From assembly GCF_007556595.1 (NCBI RefSeq), contig NZ_VJNB01000002.1:278501-342500 (forward strand): a stretch of DNA of 64,000 nucleotides, given 5' to 3'. Positions 36,770 through 46,184 of this stretch are shown piece by piece; the first letter of the stretch is position 1; the number at the start of each line of letters is the position of its first letter. The notes under the pieces are model-generated. The model did not search any database. It was not told the DNA's origin and saw only the letters and a list, made by a program, of their open reading frames with translations. Position numbers and translations under genes: made by a program. The DNA comes from Tepidimonas alkaliphilus (GTDB lineage Bacteria > Pseudomonadota > Gammaproteobacteria > Burkholderiales > Burkholderiaceae_C).

Positions 36770-37954
36770 TCAATCCCCCCAACGCGCCGGGTTGCCGACA
36801 GCGGCTTCACGCGCCGCGCGCAGCGCCCACAAAGTCACCCACGGCCCCAACAGTTCGGCCCACAACAAAGCCGCCGCCAGCTGCTGCAACACCTGCGCCG
36901 CCGGCGCCACGCCCTGCGCCACGCTGCGCTCCAGCAACAGCAACGTCAGCGCCGACATCGGCACCAACGCTACGCCCGTCAGCACACCTTTGCGCAATGT
37001 CGTGGCCGCCGGCCAAGCCAGCGCGGCGTTGACCCCTACCGGCACCAAAAGCCGCGCCCCTAGCACCAGCGCGGCCATGGCCCACACCTGGGGCTGGGTC
37101 AGCGCCTCCCAAGTCATGCGCGAGCCCACATACACGAACAAAAACACGCCCAGCACCCAGCCCAGCGCGCCGAAATCGCGCTGCACCGCCGCCGCCAGCG
37201 TCTGGCGCTGCCGCAGCGCCATGCCCAAGCTCAAAGCGGCCAACAACGGCGACAGCTGCAGGGCGTCGGCCACCACCGTCAGCCAGATCAAGGCCAGGGC
37301 GTAGCCCACCGTGGGCACCACCGGCGAGGCAAACGGCCCCCGCACCAGCAAGCCCAGCACCACCGCCAGCGCCACCCCAAGGCCGACCGAAGCCACCAAG
37401 GCATAGACGCCGGTCAGCAGCGCCCGCTGCCAATCCCCCGCGGTGCTTGCCAACCAATACGCTGAGACGCCTTTGACCAGCAACACCGCCAACACCGACA
37501 GCAAAGCCGCCTGGTGCAGCACCCGCTCGGTTACTTGGCCGCCTGCCCGCGCGTCGTTGACCAGCCGCAGCAGCGCGGCGGGCGAGGCCGCCACCGCCAC
37601 CGCCGCCAACAACCAGCGCTCCTCCTGCATGACGCCAAGCCAGGCGGCGCCCCAAGCCACGACGGCAAAAATCCCCAGCCCCTGCAACAGCGCCGCGGCG
37701 GTCACCCAGGGGTTGGCGCGCAACCACGCCAGACGGATGCGATGCCCCAGCTCAAACAGCACCAGCGCCAGCGCCAACTGCGCCAGCAAGGCCAACACGG
37801 CGCCATCCACCAGTGCGGGCGCGGGCGCCACCACGCTGGCCAACAGCCCCACGGCCACATACACGCTGACCCGCGGCACACCCCATGGCTGCGCGCGCTC
37901 CCCCAGCCACCACGCCAACCACAACAGAGCCGGCCACGTCACCCACAACTGCAT
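36770..37954 (-). CDS. Cation:proton antiporter (CPA2-like)
   Basis: This 394-residue membrane protein has about 11-12 hydrophobic helices and resembles Na+/H+ exchanger-domain proteins of the CPA2 group. Visible segments are VDGAVLALLAQLALALVLFE, AAVAVAASPAALLRLVNDAR and LSPLLAALSLGMALRQ. No RCK/TrkA-N domain is attached. The ATG at 37954 is preceded by AGAGGAG in the 3' end of the methyltransferase gene, 7 bp past its stop. The transported cation is unknown. Confidence 0.82.
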   Translation of the reverse strand: MQLWVTWPALLWLAWWLGERAQPWGVPRVSVYVAVGLLASVVAPAPALVDGAVLALLAQLALALVLFELGHRIRLAWLRANPWVTAAALLQGLGIFAVVAWGAAWLGVMQEERWLLAAVAVAASPAALLRLVNDARAGGQVTERVLHQAALLSVLAVLLVKGVSAYWLASTAGDWQRALLTGVYALVASVGLGVALAVVLGLLVRGPFASPVVPTVGYALALIWLTVVADALQLSPLLAALSLGMALRQRQTLAAAVQRDFGALGWVLGVFLFVYVGSRMTWEALTQPQVWAMAALVLGARLLVPVGVNAALAWPAATTLRKGVLTGVALVPMSALTLLLLERSVAQGVAPAAQVLQQLAAALLWAELLGPWVTLWALRAAREAAVGNPARWGD

Positions 37955-37961
37955 TGACGGC

Positions 37962-38840
37962 TTACTCCTCTGGCGACAACCCACCTCCCTCAGTTGGGAC
38001 GGCAAACCGAGCTTGGAGTTCCGACAGCCCCAGCTCATCCAGCATGCGCTGCAGCCGCAGCGCCGCGCTGCGCTTGCGCCGGCCGGTGCGCCGCGCCAGG
38101 ATGAGTTCGTTTTTCAGCGAATGCTCCCAGCCCACCAGCTCCGTAACCGTGACGTCGTAGCCGGCGGCCTCCAAGCGCAAACAACGCAGCACGTTGGTAA
38201 CCTGGCTGCCAAATTCGCGCGTATGCAGCGGGTGGCGCCACAGCTCCGCCAGCGGCGTGCGCGCCAGCTGCAGCGCCTTGCCGCGCCGCAGCGCGGCGGC
38301 CACTTCCGCCTGGCAGCACGGCACCACGACGATCGCGCCCGCCTGGCGCTGCAGCGCAAAATCCAGCGCGTCGTCGGTGGCGGTGTCGCAGGCGTGCAGC
38401 GCCGTCACCACGTCCGCCTGCGCCGGCAGCGCCGCCATCGCCTCGCGCACGGTGGCGGCGACAAAGTGCATGCGCGCAAAGCCCAGCCGCTGCGCCAGCG
38501 CCTGCGCGCGCGCCACCAGCTCAGGGCGCGCTTCCACGCTCCACACTGTGCCAGCCGCGCGCGCCGCCAGCACGCGGTCGTACAGCAGGAAGCCGAGGTA
38601 GGACTTGCCAGCCCCATGATCGACCACCGTGACGTCGCCGCGCGCGGCCAGCGCCTGCTCCAGCAGCGGCTCCACGAATTGCAGCAAGTGGTTGACCTGT
38701 TTGAGCTTGCGACGTGTATCCTGATTGAGTCGGCCTTCCCGCGTCAGGATATGCAGCTCCTTGAGCAGTTCTACCGATTGGCCCGGGCGCAGCGCGGCCT
38801 GCACGTCCGGCGGCAGAGCCCAAGACGTTGACGCGTTCAT
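37962..38840 (-). CDS. SAM-dependent methyltransferase (Methyltransf_32-like)
   Basis: This 292-residue protein has a Rossmann methyltransferase domain with VVDHGAGKSYLGFLLYDRVL (about residues 92-111; the DxGAGK type of motif I), VVTALHACDTATDDALDFAL and VVVPCCQAEVAAALRRGKAL. The PCC motif suggests relatives of the GSTCD/Methyltransf_32 group; the substrate may be RNA. It heads the methyltransferase-antiporter-YbdK operon. TACCAT lies 6 nt before its ATG with no Shine-Dalgarno. Confidence 0.85.
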   Translation of the reverse strand: MNASTSWALPPDVQAALRPGQSVELLKELHILTREGRLNQDTRRKLKQVNHLLQFVEPLLEQALAARGDVTVVDHGAGKSYLGFLLYDRVLAARAAGTVWSVEARPELVARAQALAQRLGFARMHFVAATVREAMAALPAQADVVTALHACDTATDDALDFALQRQAGAIVVVPCCQAEVAAALRRGKALQLARTPLAELWRHPLHTREFGSQVTNVLRCLRLEAAGYDVTVTELVGWEHSLKNELILARRTGRRKRSAALRLQRMLDELGLSELQARFAVPTEGGGLSPEE

Positions 38841-38846
38841 GCCGCC

Positions 38847-38852
38847 ATGGTA
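38847..38852 (-). promoter_or_regulatory. -10-like box TACCAT, 6 nt before the methyltransferase gene
   Basis: On the minus strand TACCAT is followed by ggcggc and the ATG at 38840. No ribosome site is visible, so a leaderless start is likely. Confidence 0.4.
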
Positions 38853-38911
38853 GCCCAGCCCGCCTCGAACCGGATCGCCAGCCTATGGGTCCAAGCGGCG
38901 CAAGCATGCCC

Positions 38912-41233
38912 TCAACCGCCGCGCGAGACCGCGAGGGCCTGCGGTTGGCCAGCTTCAGCTTGCAACTCCAGACGCAGTTGCTGCGCCGCCGCCACCATAT
39001 GTCGCAGCGCGGCCACCACCTCAGGCCAGTGACGCGTCTTGAGGCCGCAATCGGGGTTCACCCACAGGCGCGCCAGGGGCAGGCGGCGCAGCGCCTGCCG
39101 CAGCAGTTCGACCATTTGCTCGACCGTGGGAACGTTGGGGGAGTGAATGTCATACACGCCTGGGCCGATCGCGTTGGGGTAGGCGAAGCGATCGAAGACC
39201 TCCAGCAGCTCCATTCGAGAGCGCGCGCACTCCAACGTGATCACGTCGGCATCCAAGGCTGCGATGGCTTCGATGATGTCGTTGAATTCCGAGTAGCACA
39301 TGTGGGTGTGGATCTGTGTCTCGTCGCGCACGCCGCTGCAGGCCACGCGAAAGCTCTCCACGGCCCATTGCAACGCCTGCGGCCACTGGGCCCGGCGCAG
39401 CGGCAAGCCTTCCCGTAAGGCCGGCTCGTCGATTTGGATGACGCGCACACCCGCACGCTCCAAATCCAACACCTCCTCGCGGATCGCCAGCGCCAGCTGC
39501 TTGCAGGTCACCGAGCGCGGCTGGTCGTCGCGCACGAATGACCAATTCAGCAGCGTCACCGGACCGGTCAGCATGCCTTTGACGGGCTTGGACGTCAGCG
39601 ACTGGGCATAGGCGATCCATTCCACGGTCATCGGCTGCGCTCGGCGCACATCACCGAACAGAATCGGCGGCTTGACGCAACGCGAACCATACGACTGCAC
39701 CCAGCCCGCCTCGGTGACCGCAAAACCCTCCAAGCGCTCGGCGAAAAATTCCACCATGTCGCTGCGCTCAGGTTCGCCATGCACCAGCACGTCCAGCCCC
39801 AGAGCTTCTTGCTCCCGCACGCAACGGGCGATTTCCGCCTGCATACCCGATCGGTAGGTGGCGGCATCGATCAACCCAGCTTTGAACTGACGCCGCACCT
39901 GTCGGATCTCGGGCGTTTGCGGAAAAGAACCAATCGTGGTGGTGGGCAATAGCGGCAGCCCCAGCGCCGCCGCCTGCCGGGCAGCGCGCTGGGCGTAGGG
40001 GCTGCGTTTGGCTATCCCTTTGGCCTGCAAAGCGGCCAGAGCCGCCTGCACCTGCGGATGACGCAACCGGCCTGAGGCGCGCCGCGCCTGCACCGCCGCA
40101 GCGTTGGCTTCCAACGCCGGACGCACAGCTGTGCGCCCTTGACGCAATGCTTGGCGCAGCACGCGCAACTCGTCGAGCTTTTGCACCGCAAACGCCAGCC
40201 ACGCGCGCACCTCGGGGTCGAGCTGGCGCTCCGCGGTCAAATCCAGCGGCACGTGCAGCAGCGAGCATGTCGGCGCCAGCCACAACCGCGACCCCAATCG
40301 CTGCGCCAGCGGCTCCAGCCAGTCCAGCGTCGCCTGAAGGTCGGTTTTCCAGACGTTGCGACCATCGACCACACCCAGCGAAAGCACCTTGTGCGGGGGC
40401 ATCAGGCCAAGCAGCGGCGCCACATCATCACGCCCTTCAATGGCATCGATGTGCAGCCCGGCCACGGGCAAATTCGCCGCGAGATAAGCATTGTCGAGCA
40501 GCCGCCCAAAATAGGTGGTTAGCAGCAGCTTGACGGGCGCGCTCTTGAGCGCGTGGTAAGCCACGTTGTAGGCATGCTGCCACTCGGCGCTCAGTTCGGT
40601 TACCAACAGCGGCTCATCGACCTGCACCCACTGCGCCCCCGCTGCCGCCAAGCTCTGCAGCAACTCGGCATAGACCGGCAGCAGCCGCGGCAGCAGCGTC
40701 AGGGGATCGGTTCCGTCGCAGGCTTTGCCCAGCGCCAAGTAGGTGATCGGGCCGATGATCACCGGTTTCGCGCGTATCCCTTGCGCCCTGGCCTCCGCCA
40801 TTTGCGCCTCAAGCCGCGCCGCGTTCAGCTCAAATGTCGTGCCAGCATCAAATTCCGGCACGATGTAGTGGTAATTGGTATTAAACCACTTGGTCATTTC
40901 TGCCGCGGCAATTGGAGCACTCGCGCCCGGCGCCGACTGTCCACGCGCCAAGCAAAAAGATCGATCCAGATCATCGCCCCTCATCGCGCGCGCCCGCTCA
41001 GGCCAACAGCCCAACGTGACGCTCATGTCCAGCACATGGTCGTAAAACGAAAAATCCCCCACCGGCACCCAATCGAAATCAGCCTGATCGGCCCAGTGGC
41101 GCTGGCGCAACTCGGCGCCCACAGCCTCCAACTGCGCGCGCGAAATATCGCCTTTCCAGTAGCCCTCCAAAGCCCATTTCAGCTCCCGGCGAGCCCCCAT
41201 GCGCGGATAACCCAGATTGTGTATGACAACCAA
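38912..41233 (-). CDS. metE: Cobalamin-independent methionine synthase, TTG start
   Basis: This 773-residue enzyme transfers a methyl group from methyl-tetrahydropteroyltriglutamate to homocysteine. The start codon is TTG: GGAGGG sits at the right distance and the first residues ([20 protein letters not shown]) align with the MetE N-terminus. The C-terminal barrel carries the zinc ligands in [14 protein letters not shown] (His, Cys), [16 protein letters not shown] (Glu) and [16 protein letters not shown] (Cys). The length is normal. It diverges from metR by 100 bp, the usual arrangement, so MetR with homocysteine probably activates it. A riboswitch does not precede it. Confidence 0.96.
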   Translation of the reverse strand: MVVIHNLGYPRMGARRELKWALEGYWKGDISRAQLEAVGAELRQRHWADQADFDWVPVGDFSFYDHVLDMSVTLGCWPERARAMRGDDLDRSFCLARGQSAPGASAPIAAAEMTKWFNTNYHYIVPEFDAGTTFELNAARLEAQMAEARAQGIRAKPVIIGPITYLALGKACDGTDPLTLLPRLLPVYAELLQSLAAAGAQWVQVDEPLLVTELSAEWQHAYNVAYHALKSAPVKLLLTTYFGRLLDNAYLAANLPVAGLHIDAIEGRDDVAPLLGLMPPHKVLSLGVVDGRNVWKTDLQATLDWLEPLAQRLGSRLWLAPTCSLLHVPLDLTAERQLDPEVRAWLAFAVQKLDELRVLRQALRQGRTAVRPALEANAAAVQARRASGRLRHPQVQAALAALQAKGIAKRSPYAQRAARQAAALGLPLLPTTTIGSFPQTPEIRQVRRQFKAGLIDAATYRSGMQAEIARCVREQEALGLDVLVHGEPERSDMVEFFAERLEGFAVTEAGWVQSYGSRCVKPPILFGDVRRAQPMTVEWIAYAQSLTSKPVKGMLTGPVTLLNWSFVRDDQPRSVTCKQLALAIREEVLDLERAGVRVIQIDEPALREGLPLRRAQWPQALQWAVESFRVACSGVRDETQIHTHMCYSEFNDIIEAIAALDADVITLECARSRMELLEVFDRFAYPNAIGPGVYDIHSPNVPTVEQMVELLRQALRRLPLARLWVNPDCGLKTRHWPEVVAALRHMVAAAQQLRLELQAEAGQPQALAVSRGG

Positions 41234-41333
41234 TTTGCACCCTCCTGCATCACCAACAGGATACGCATGCTAAGACGAGGAATCGATGAAGTAAAATGGT
41301 TTTTTTGCAACCATCCATGAACACCGCTCATCG

Positions 41334-42236
41334 ATGATCGAGCGCATCCACCTGGCCATCGTGCGCGAAGTGCAGCGCCGCGGCTCCCTCACCGCCGCGG
41401 CGCAAACGCTGTGCTTGACGCAGTCGGCACTGAGCCACAGCATCAAGAAATTGGAGGCCCAGCTGGGCACGGCCCTTTGGCAACGGGATGGTCGGCAGCT
41501 ACGCCTGACGCAGGCTGGCCAAGCGTTGTTGGCGGTGGCCAACCGGGTGCTGCCGCTGCTGGCCTCCACTGAGCAGCAACTGCGCCAAATCGCCCGGGGC
41601 GAGCGCGGCATGCTGCGCATCGGCATGGAGTGCCACCCCTGCTACGCTTGGCTGCTGGGCGTCTTGCAACCCTTTTTGGCGGCATGGCCGCACGTCGATA
41701 TCGACGTGCGGCAACAATTTAAGTTTGGCGGGCTTGGCGCTTTGCTAAACCACGACATCGACCTTTTGGTCACACCGGACCCCGTTTACAAAAAGGAGCT
41801 TATTTTTGAGCCCGTCTTTGACTATGAACAGGTTTTGGTCGTAAGCCGCCGCCACCCCTTAGCAGGCGCCGCATGGATCGACCCCCCTCAACTGGCTGAA
41901 GAAACACTGTTGACCTACCCAGTTGAAGCCGATCGGCTGGACATTTTTAAACTGTTTTTAACCCCGGCCGGCATCATCCCCAAACAGCACAAAACCGTCG
42001 AAACCACCGATATCCTGCTGCAACTGGTAGCCGCAAACCGGGGCGTGACAGCCCTGCCTAACTGGCTGGTCAACGAATACGCCAGCAAATTCGACATCGC
42101 GTCCATCCGGTTGGGGCCGCGGGGCATCGCGAAACAAATTTTTCTCGGCATCCGCGCTGTGGATCGCGGCGTTGCATACCTGGCTGCGTTTGTGCAGCAG
42201 GCGCGCTCGAGCCGTCCCGATAAACCCGGGGTATGA
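41334..42236 (+). CDS. metR: LysR-family regulator MetR
   Basis: This 300-residue LysR-type activator has an N-terminal helix-turn-helix (SLTAAAQTLCLTQSALSHSI) and an effector domain with MRIGMECHPCYAWL, the conserved MetR segment that follows the linker. It senses homocysteine and activates metE. The 41234-41333 gap holds the inverted repeats ATGGTT-N7-AACCAT and ATGA-N7-TCAT that could be MetR sites. The 3' half (41700-42130) is noticeably AT-richer than flanking genes. A cobalamin riboswitch starts right after its stop. Confidence 0.9.
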   Translation: MIERIHLAIVREVQRRGSLTAAAQTLCLTQSALSHSIKKLEAQLGTALWQRDGRQLRLTQAGQALLAVANRVLPLLASTEQQLRQIARGERGMLRIGMECHPCYAWLLGVLQPFLAAWPHVDIDVRQQFKFGGLGALLNHDIDLLVTPDPVYKKELIFEPVFDYEQVLVVSRRHPLAGAAWIDPPQLAEETLLTYPVEADRLDIFKLFLTPAGIIPKQHKTVETTDILLQLVAANRGVTALPNWLVNEYASKFDIASIRLGPRGIAKQIFLGIRAVDRGVAYLAAFVQQARSSRPDKPGV

Positions 42237-42244
42237 TCGGCCCT

Positions 42245-42430
42245 GCCTCGGGGTTGCCGGCTGCGCGGCAGTCGGCATGAAAAGGGAATCCGGTGCGGGC
42301 CCCTGGCCCTAGTCCGGAACTGCCCCCGCAACTGTCATCGGCGAGTTGTCTGCCATCAGCGCCACTGGCTGCGGCTGGGAAGGCTGGCAGGCGGCGGTGA
42401 CCCGAAAGTCAGGAGACCTGCCCCGAGAGC
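42245..42430 (+). promoter_or_regulatory. Cobalamin (AdoCbl) riboswitch aptamer
   Basis: All conserved elements occur in order on the plus strand: closing stem CTCGGGG (42247-42253) with CCCCGAG (42421-42427), AAAAGGGAATCCGGTGCG, CCGGAACTGCCCCCGCAACT, the B12 box core GCCACTGG with GGGAAGGC, and GGTGACCCGAAAGTCAGGAG. The hairpin CGGGGTGTCCCCG follows, as in many proteobacterial cobalamin switches. Cobalamin binding normally shuts off the downstream gene. Here that gene is an acyl-CoA thioesterase, not btuB or a B12 pathway gene. Confidence 0.93.
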
Positions 42431-42481
42431 GTGTTCCTCAACGTTCGGGGCGGGGTGTCCCCGGCGAGAGCGACGCTGCGA

Positions 42482-42530
42482 GCCTGCCCTTCAAGGCAGG
42501 CGGCTTGCCGCTGCGCCCTCCGCGCAGCGG
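42482..42530 (+). promoter_or_regulatory. Two hairpins, possible expression platform
   Basis: GCCTGCC-N6-GGCAGGC (42482-42501) and CCGCTGCGC-cctcc-GCGCAGCGG (42508-42530) are perfect 7- and 9-bp stems lying between the riboswitch aptamer and the thioesterase start. The second is followed by gcgtgtttgcg, a poor U-tract. They could act in termination control, but the mechanism is not readable from sequence. Confidence 0.5.
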
Positions 42531-42587
42531 GCGTGTTTGCGTCCCGCGCCGGCCCCCGGCTCCGCTCTTTCGGTTTGGAGCCCTGCG

Positions 42588-43346
42588 ATGTCCGAAGCCC
42601 CCTTACCGACGCTGTCGCTGGTGGACATGGTGCTGCCCGACCAGTGCAATCACCATGGCACGCTGTTTGGCGGCGCGGCGTTGGCGATGCTGGATAAACT
42701 GGCCTTCATCCTCGGCAGCCGGGTGTTGCGCGGCCCGCTGGTCACCGCGGCGGTGCGCGAGCTGCAGTTCCATCAGCCCGCGCCCGCCGGCTGGCTGACC
42801 GAGTGCATCGGTCGGGTCAGCCGAGTCGGACACCGCTCGGTGACCCTGGAAACGCAGCTGCACGCGGAGGATTTGCTCAGCGGCCAGCGTATTGCCTGCT
42901 TGACCGGGCAGTTTGTGATGGTGTCGCCCACGCCCGCGCGCGCCGAGGCCGATTGGCCGCCTCTCCAACCCGATTCGGTCTGCGTGGCGGAAATTGTCTT
43001 TCCGGGCCATGCCAACCACCGTGGCATTTTGCACGGCGGGCCCGCCATGGCCTGGTTGGCCAAGGCGGGGTTTGCCGCCGCCACCCGTCATGCAAGGCAG
43101 CCGGTGGTCATGGCCGGCAGCAAGGCTCTCGATTTTCAGGCCCCAGCTTACGTGGGCGAGGTGGTCGAAATTACCGCTCGGATCGTCCAAGTCGGACGCT
43201 CCTCCATGACGGCGGCGGCGCGCATGGAGGCTTATTCCCCCGCCAGCGGCCAGCGACGGTGCTGCACCGAAGCGCAGTTGGTGTTTGTAGCGATTGACGA
43301 CAATGGCCGACCCGTGCCGGTGCGAACCACACCGTCAGCCCTTTGA
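42588..43346 (+). CDS. Acyl-CoA thioesterase, two hotdog domains
   Basis: This 252-residue protein contains two consecutive hotdog domains. The first has DQCNHHGTLFGGAALAMLDK and the second GHANHRGILHGGPAMAWLAK; both keep the N-x-x-G-x-x-F/H-GG motif of acyl-CoA thioesterases (YciA/Acot7 type). It hydrolyses acyl-CoA to free acid and CoA. GGAG lies 7 nt before the ATG at 42588. The upstream region is a cobalamin riboswitch, so expression should rise when cobalamin is scarce. Neighbours do not hint at the acyl chain. Confidence 0.9.
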   Translation: MSEAPLPTLSLVDMVLPDQCNHHGTLFGGAALAMLDKLAFILGSRVLRGPLVTAAVRELQFHQPAPAGWLTECIGRVSRVGHRSVTLETQLHAEDLLSGQRIACLTGQFVMVSPTPARAEADWPPLQPDSVCVAEIVFPGHANHRGILHGGPAMAWLAKAGFAAATRHARQPVVMAGSKALDFQAPAYVGEVVEITARIVQVGRSSMTAAARMEAYSPASGQRRCCTEAQLVFVAIDDNGRPVPVRTTPSAL

Positions 43347-43461
43347 AGCTCGCCATCGTAAAGCCCGTTGGTCCAGGCCCCTAGGGTCAACAGGGACTTG
43401 TGGCGCGGTCGCCACCGTAGCATGATCGGGCCATGAACGGTCTCGACTCGGGGAGCCCACC

Positions 43462-44046
43462 ATGAGCACGCGCATCATTTACGTCGATCCGAGCGAAACC
43501 CGCTTGCGTCGCTACCCCACCAAGGTGATCAATATTCTGGGAGGGCCGGGCTGCGACAAATCGCTGTATGCCTCGGCGATCGTGCTCAAATTGCATTTGC
43601 TGCACAAGACGGTGGAGTGGGTGCCCGAGGTCGCCAAAGCCCACGTCTGGGCGGGCGACACCGAAGCCTTGCGCTACCAATTCGGGCTGGCTCAGCAGCA
43701 GTACCGCATGCTGACCGCCTTGGACGGCCAAGTTCAATACTTAGTGACCGAGGGCGGCTTGCCGCAACTGCTGTATTACAACGAGCGCTACCCCGACAAC
43801 ATTTGCGACGTGACCAAAACCAAGACGCAAATCCGGGCGTGGCTCAAGCGCTTTGACCACATCAACGTGTTTGCTCAGCGGCACGATGAAAAGCCCTACG
43901 TGCAAGCGGGCCGCCTGCAAGATGAGCAACAAGCGCGCGAAATCGATCTGGATATGCGCACTTTTTACAGCAGCGAAGGCATTCTCTACACCCTGCTACC
44001 ACCCGATCACCGCGCGATTTTGGAGTGGGCGGGCACCTTGCCGTAG
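43462..44046 (+). CDS. P-loop nucleotide-binding protein (AAA_28/NadR-like), altered Walker A
   Basis: This 194-residue protein resembles small ATPases common in phages: a Walker A-like INILGGPGCDKSLYA (about residues 23-37), WVPEVAKAHVWAGD, VQYLVTEGGLPQLLYYNERY and the tail QRHDEKPYVQAGRLQDEQQA. In the canonical P-loop the residue before Lys is Gly; here it is Asp (CDKS instead of CGKS). GGGGAG precedes the ATG. It follows the thioesterase gene by 115 bp, possibly in the same transcript. The function is unknown. Confidence 0.7.
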   Translation: MSTRIIYVDPSETRLRRYPTKVINILGGPGCDKSLYASAIVLKLHLLHKTVEWVPEVAKAHVWAGDTEALRYQFGLAQQQYRMLTALDGQVQYLVTEGGLPQLLYYNERYPDNICDVTKTKTQIRAWLKRFDHINVFAQRHDEKPYVQAGRLQDEQQAREIDLDMRTFYSSEGILYTLLPPDHRAILEWAGTLP

Positions 44047-44138
44047 GACGACTCCACGCCTGCGCCAATCTGCCCGCGCCACGCGGCGCTGGGGCCTTGC
44101 CATCGTGAACAGCAGGGCCCGCCACGCGTCACGGCTTT

Positions 44139-46073
44139 TTAAACCAACAAGGCGCTGACGCGCTTGACATAGCCAGCCGGGTCCTCCGGCAGGCCGCCTT
44201 CGGCCAGCAGCGCCTGGTCGAACAGCACGTGCGCCAGGTCGTCGAAGTGCGGATGGCCGTCCAGCTTGCGCACCAGCGCATGCTCGGGGTTGAGCTCCAG
44301 GATCGGCTTGACCTCGGGCACCTTCTGCCCGGCTGCCTTCAGCAGCCGCGCCAGCTGCATCGAATATTCGCCGTCCTCCACCACCAGGCAGGCCGGCGAA
44401 TCGACCAGCCGCGCCGAGACGCGCACGTCCTTGGCCTTGTCCTTGAGCACCTCCTTGAGCCGCTCCAGCAGCGGCTTGAGCGTTTCGGCGGCCTGCTCGG
44501 TCTTTTTCTTTTCCTCCTCATCCTGCAGCTTGCCCAGATCCACCGCGCCCTTGGCGACGCTGCGCAGCGGCGTGCCGTCGAAGTCGTGCAGGTACTGCAG
44601 CATCCACTCATCGACGCGGTCGGTCATGAACAGCACCTCGATGCCCTTCTTGCGGAACACCTCCAGCTGCGGGCTGTTCTTCGCCGCGGCCTGCGACTCG
44701 GCGGTCAGGTAGTAGATCGCCTCCTGGCCTTCCTTCATGCGCGCCTTGTAGTCCGCCAGGCTGACGCTCACGGCATCGCTGTGCGTGGAGGCAAAGCGCA
44801 GCAGGCGCGCCAGCCGCTCGCGGTTGGCGAAGTCCTCGCCCAGACCCTCCTTGAGCACCATGCCGAACTCGGCCCAGAAGCGGCTGTACTTGCCGGCGTC
44901 GGCCTCGGCTTGTTTCTTCTCGTCGTCGCTCAAGCGCTCCCACGCCTCGCCCTCGGGCTTGCGGTCCTTGGCCGCCAGGTCCTCCAGCATCGACAGCACA
45001 CGGCGCGTGTTGCCTTCGCGGATCGCGCGCACGTCGCGGCTGTCCTGCAGCAGCTCGCGACTGACGTTGAGCGGCAGGTCGGCCGAATCGACCACGCCCT
45101 TGACCCAGCGCAGGTACACCGGCAGCAGCGCCTCGGCGTCGTCCATGATGAAGACGCGCTTGACGTAGAGCTTGACGCCGCCGCGCTTGTCGCGATTCCA
45201 GATGTCATACGGCGCCTTCGACGGGATGTAGAGCAGCTGCGTGTATTCCGTGGCACCCTCCACGCGGTGGTGCGCCCAGGCCAGCGGCGGCTCGTCGTCG
45301 TAGGCGAGGTTTTTGTAAAACTCGATGTATTGCTCATCGGTGATGTCTTTTTTGGCGCGCGTCCACAGGGCGCTGGCGGCGTTGACCTGCTCCCACTCCT
45401 GCAGCAGCACGTACTCGCCCTTGTCCTTGTCCCACTGCTCCTTGGGCATCAGGATCGGCAGGCTGATGTGGTCGGAGTACTTGCCGATGATGGACTTGAG
45501 CTTCCAGCGGCTCAGGTATTCGCTGGCGTCGTCGCGCAGGTGCAGGATGACGCTGGTGCCGCGCGCGGCGCGCGTGATCGTCTCGGTGGTGAACTGGCCG
45601 CTGCCGTCGCTCGTCCAGCGCACGCCCTGCTCGGGCGGCAGGCCGGCGCGGCGGCTCTCGACCACGATGCGATCGGCGACGATAAAGCCGGAGTAGAAGC
45701 CGACGCCGAACTGGCCGATCAACTGCGCGTCCTTCTTCTGGTCGCCGCTCAAGCGCTGCAGGAATTCGCGCGTGCCGCTCTTGGCGATCGTGCCGAGGTG
45801 GTCGATCGCCTCGGCCTCGCTCATGCCGATGCCGTTGTCGCTGATGGTGATCGTCCTGGCCGCCTTGTCGAAGGTGACGCGGATCTCGAGGTTGGGCTGA
45901 TCTTCATACAGCGAGGCGTCGGCCAGCGCCTCGAAGCGCAGCTTGTCGCAGGCGTCGGAGGCGTTGGAGACCAGCTCGCGCAGGAAGATGTCGCGGTTGG
46001 AATACAGCGAATGGGTCACGAGGTGCAGCAGCTGCGCCACCTCGGCCTGGAAAGCATGGGTATGGGCACTCAT
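44139..46073 (-). CDS. htpG: Molecular chaperone HtpG (Hsp90)
   Basis: This 644-residue protein is the bacterial Hsp90, an ATP-dependent dimeric chaperone. The GHKL ATP site is complete: [55 protein letters not shown] and GTSVILHL. The middle domain has the catalytic-loop region [19 protein letters not shown]. It ends without an MEEVD tail, as in bacteria. The ATG at 46073 matches the family start and AAGAG lies upstream. I saw no convincing sigma32 promoter. Confidence 0.97.
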   Translation of the reverse strand: MSAHTHAFQAEVAQLLHLVTHSLYSNRDIFLRELVSNASDACDKLRFEALADASLYEDQPNLEIRVTFDKAARTITISDNGIGMSEAEAIDHLGTIAKSGTREFLQRLSGDQKKDAQLIGQFGVGFYSGFIVADRIVVESRRAGLPPEQGVRWTSDGSGQFTTETITRAARGTSVILHLRDDASEYLSRWKLKSIIGKYSDHISLPILMPKEQWDKDKGEYVLLQEWEQVNAASALWTRAKKDITDEQYIEFYKNLAYDDEPPLAWAHHRVEGATEYTQLLYIPSKAPYDIWNRDKRGGVKLYVKRVFIMDDAEALLPVYLRWVKGVVDSADLPLNVSRELLQDSRDVRAIREGNTRRVLSMLEDLAAKDRKPEGEAWERLSDDEKKQAEADAGKYSRFWAEFGMVLKEGLGEDFANRERLARLLRFASTHSDAVSVSLADYKARMKEGQEAIYYLTAESQAAAKNSPQLEVFRKKGIEVLFMTDRVDEWMLQYLHDFDGTPLRSVAKGAVDLGKLQDEEEKKKTEQAAETLKPLLERLKEVLKDKAKDVRVSARLVDSPACLVVEDGEYSMQLARLLKAAGQKVPEVKPILELNPEHALVRKLDGHPHFDDLAHVLFDQALLAEGGLPEDPAGYVKRVSALLV

Positions 46074-46184
46074 GGGCTCTTAGAAAGCGGTCGAGCAACA
46101 ATTCGGAAACGATGCAAAAGGGCTAAGCCGGGCCGCAGCCGACTCGCGCCCCGGCCTCAGTCATAGGGATGCGCGCGCGGTTTT

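Noticed and set aside
41234..41333. Cobalamin riboswitch controlling metE
   Set aside because: The aptamer lies past metR and points away from metE; the metE leader is too short for one.
44229..46166. 645-codon open frame opposite htpG
   Set aside because: It is a shadow; HtpG motifs are unmistakable on the other strand.
46074..46184. Sigma32 promoter upstream of htpG
   Set aside because: No convincing CTTGAA and CCCCAT pair at suitable spacing.
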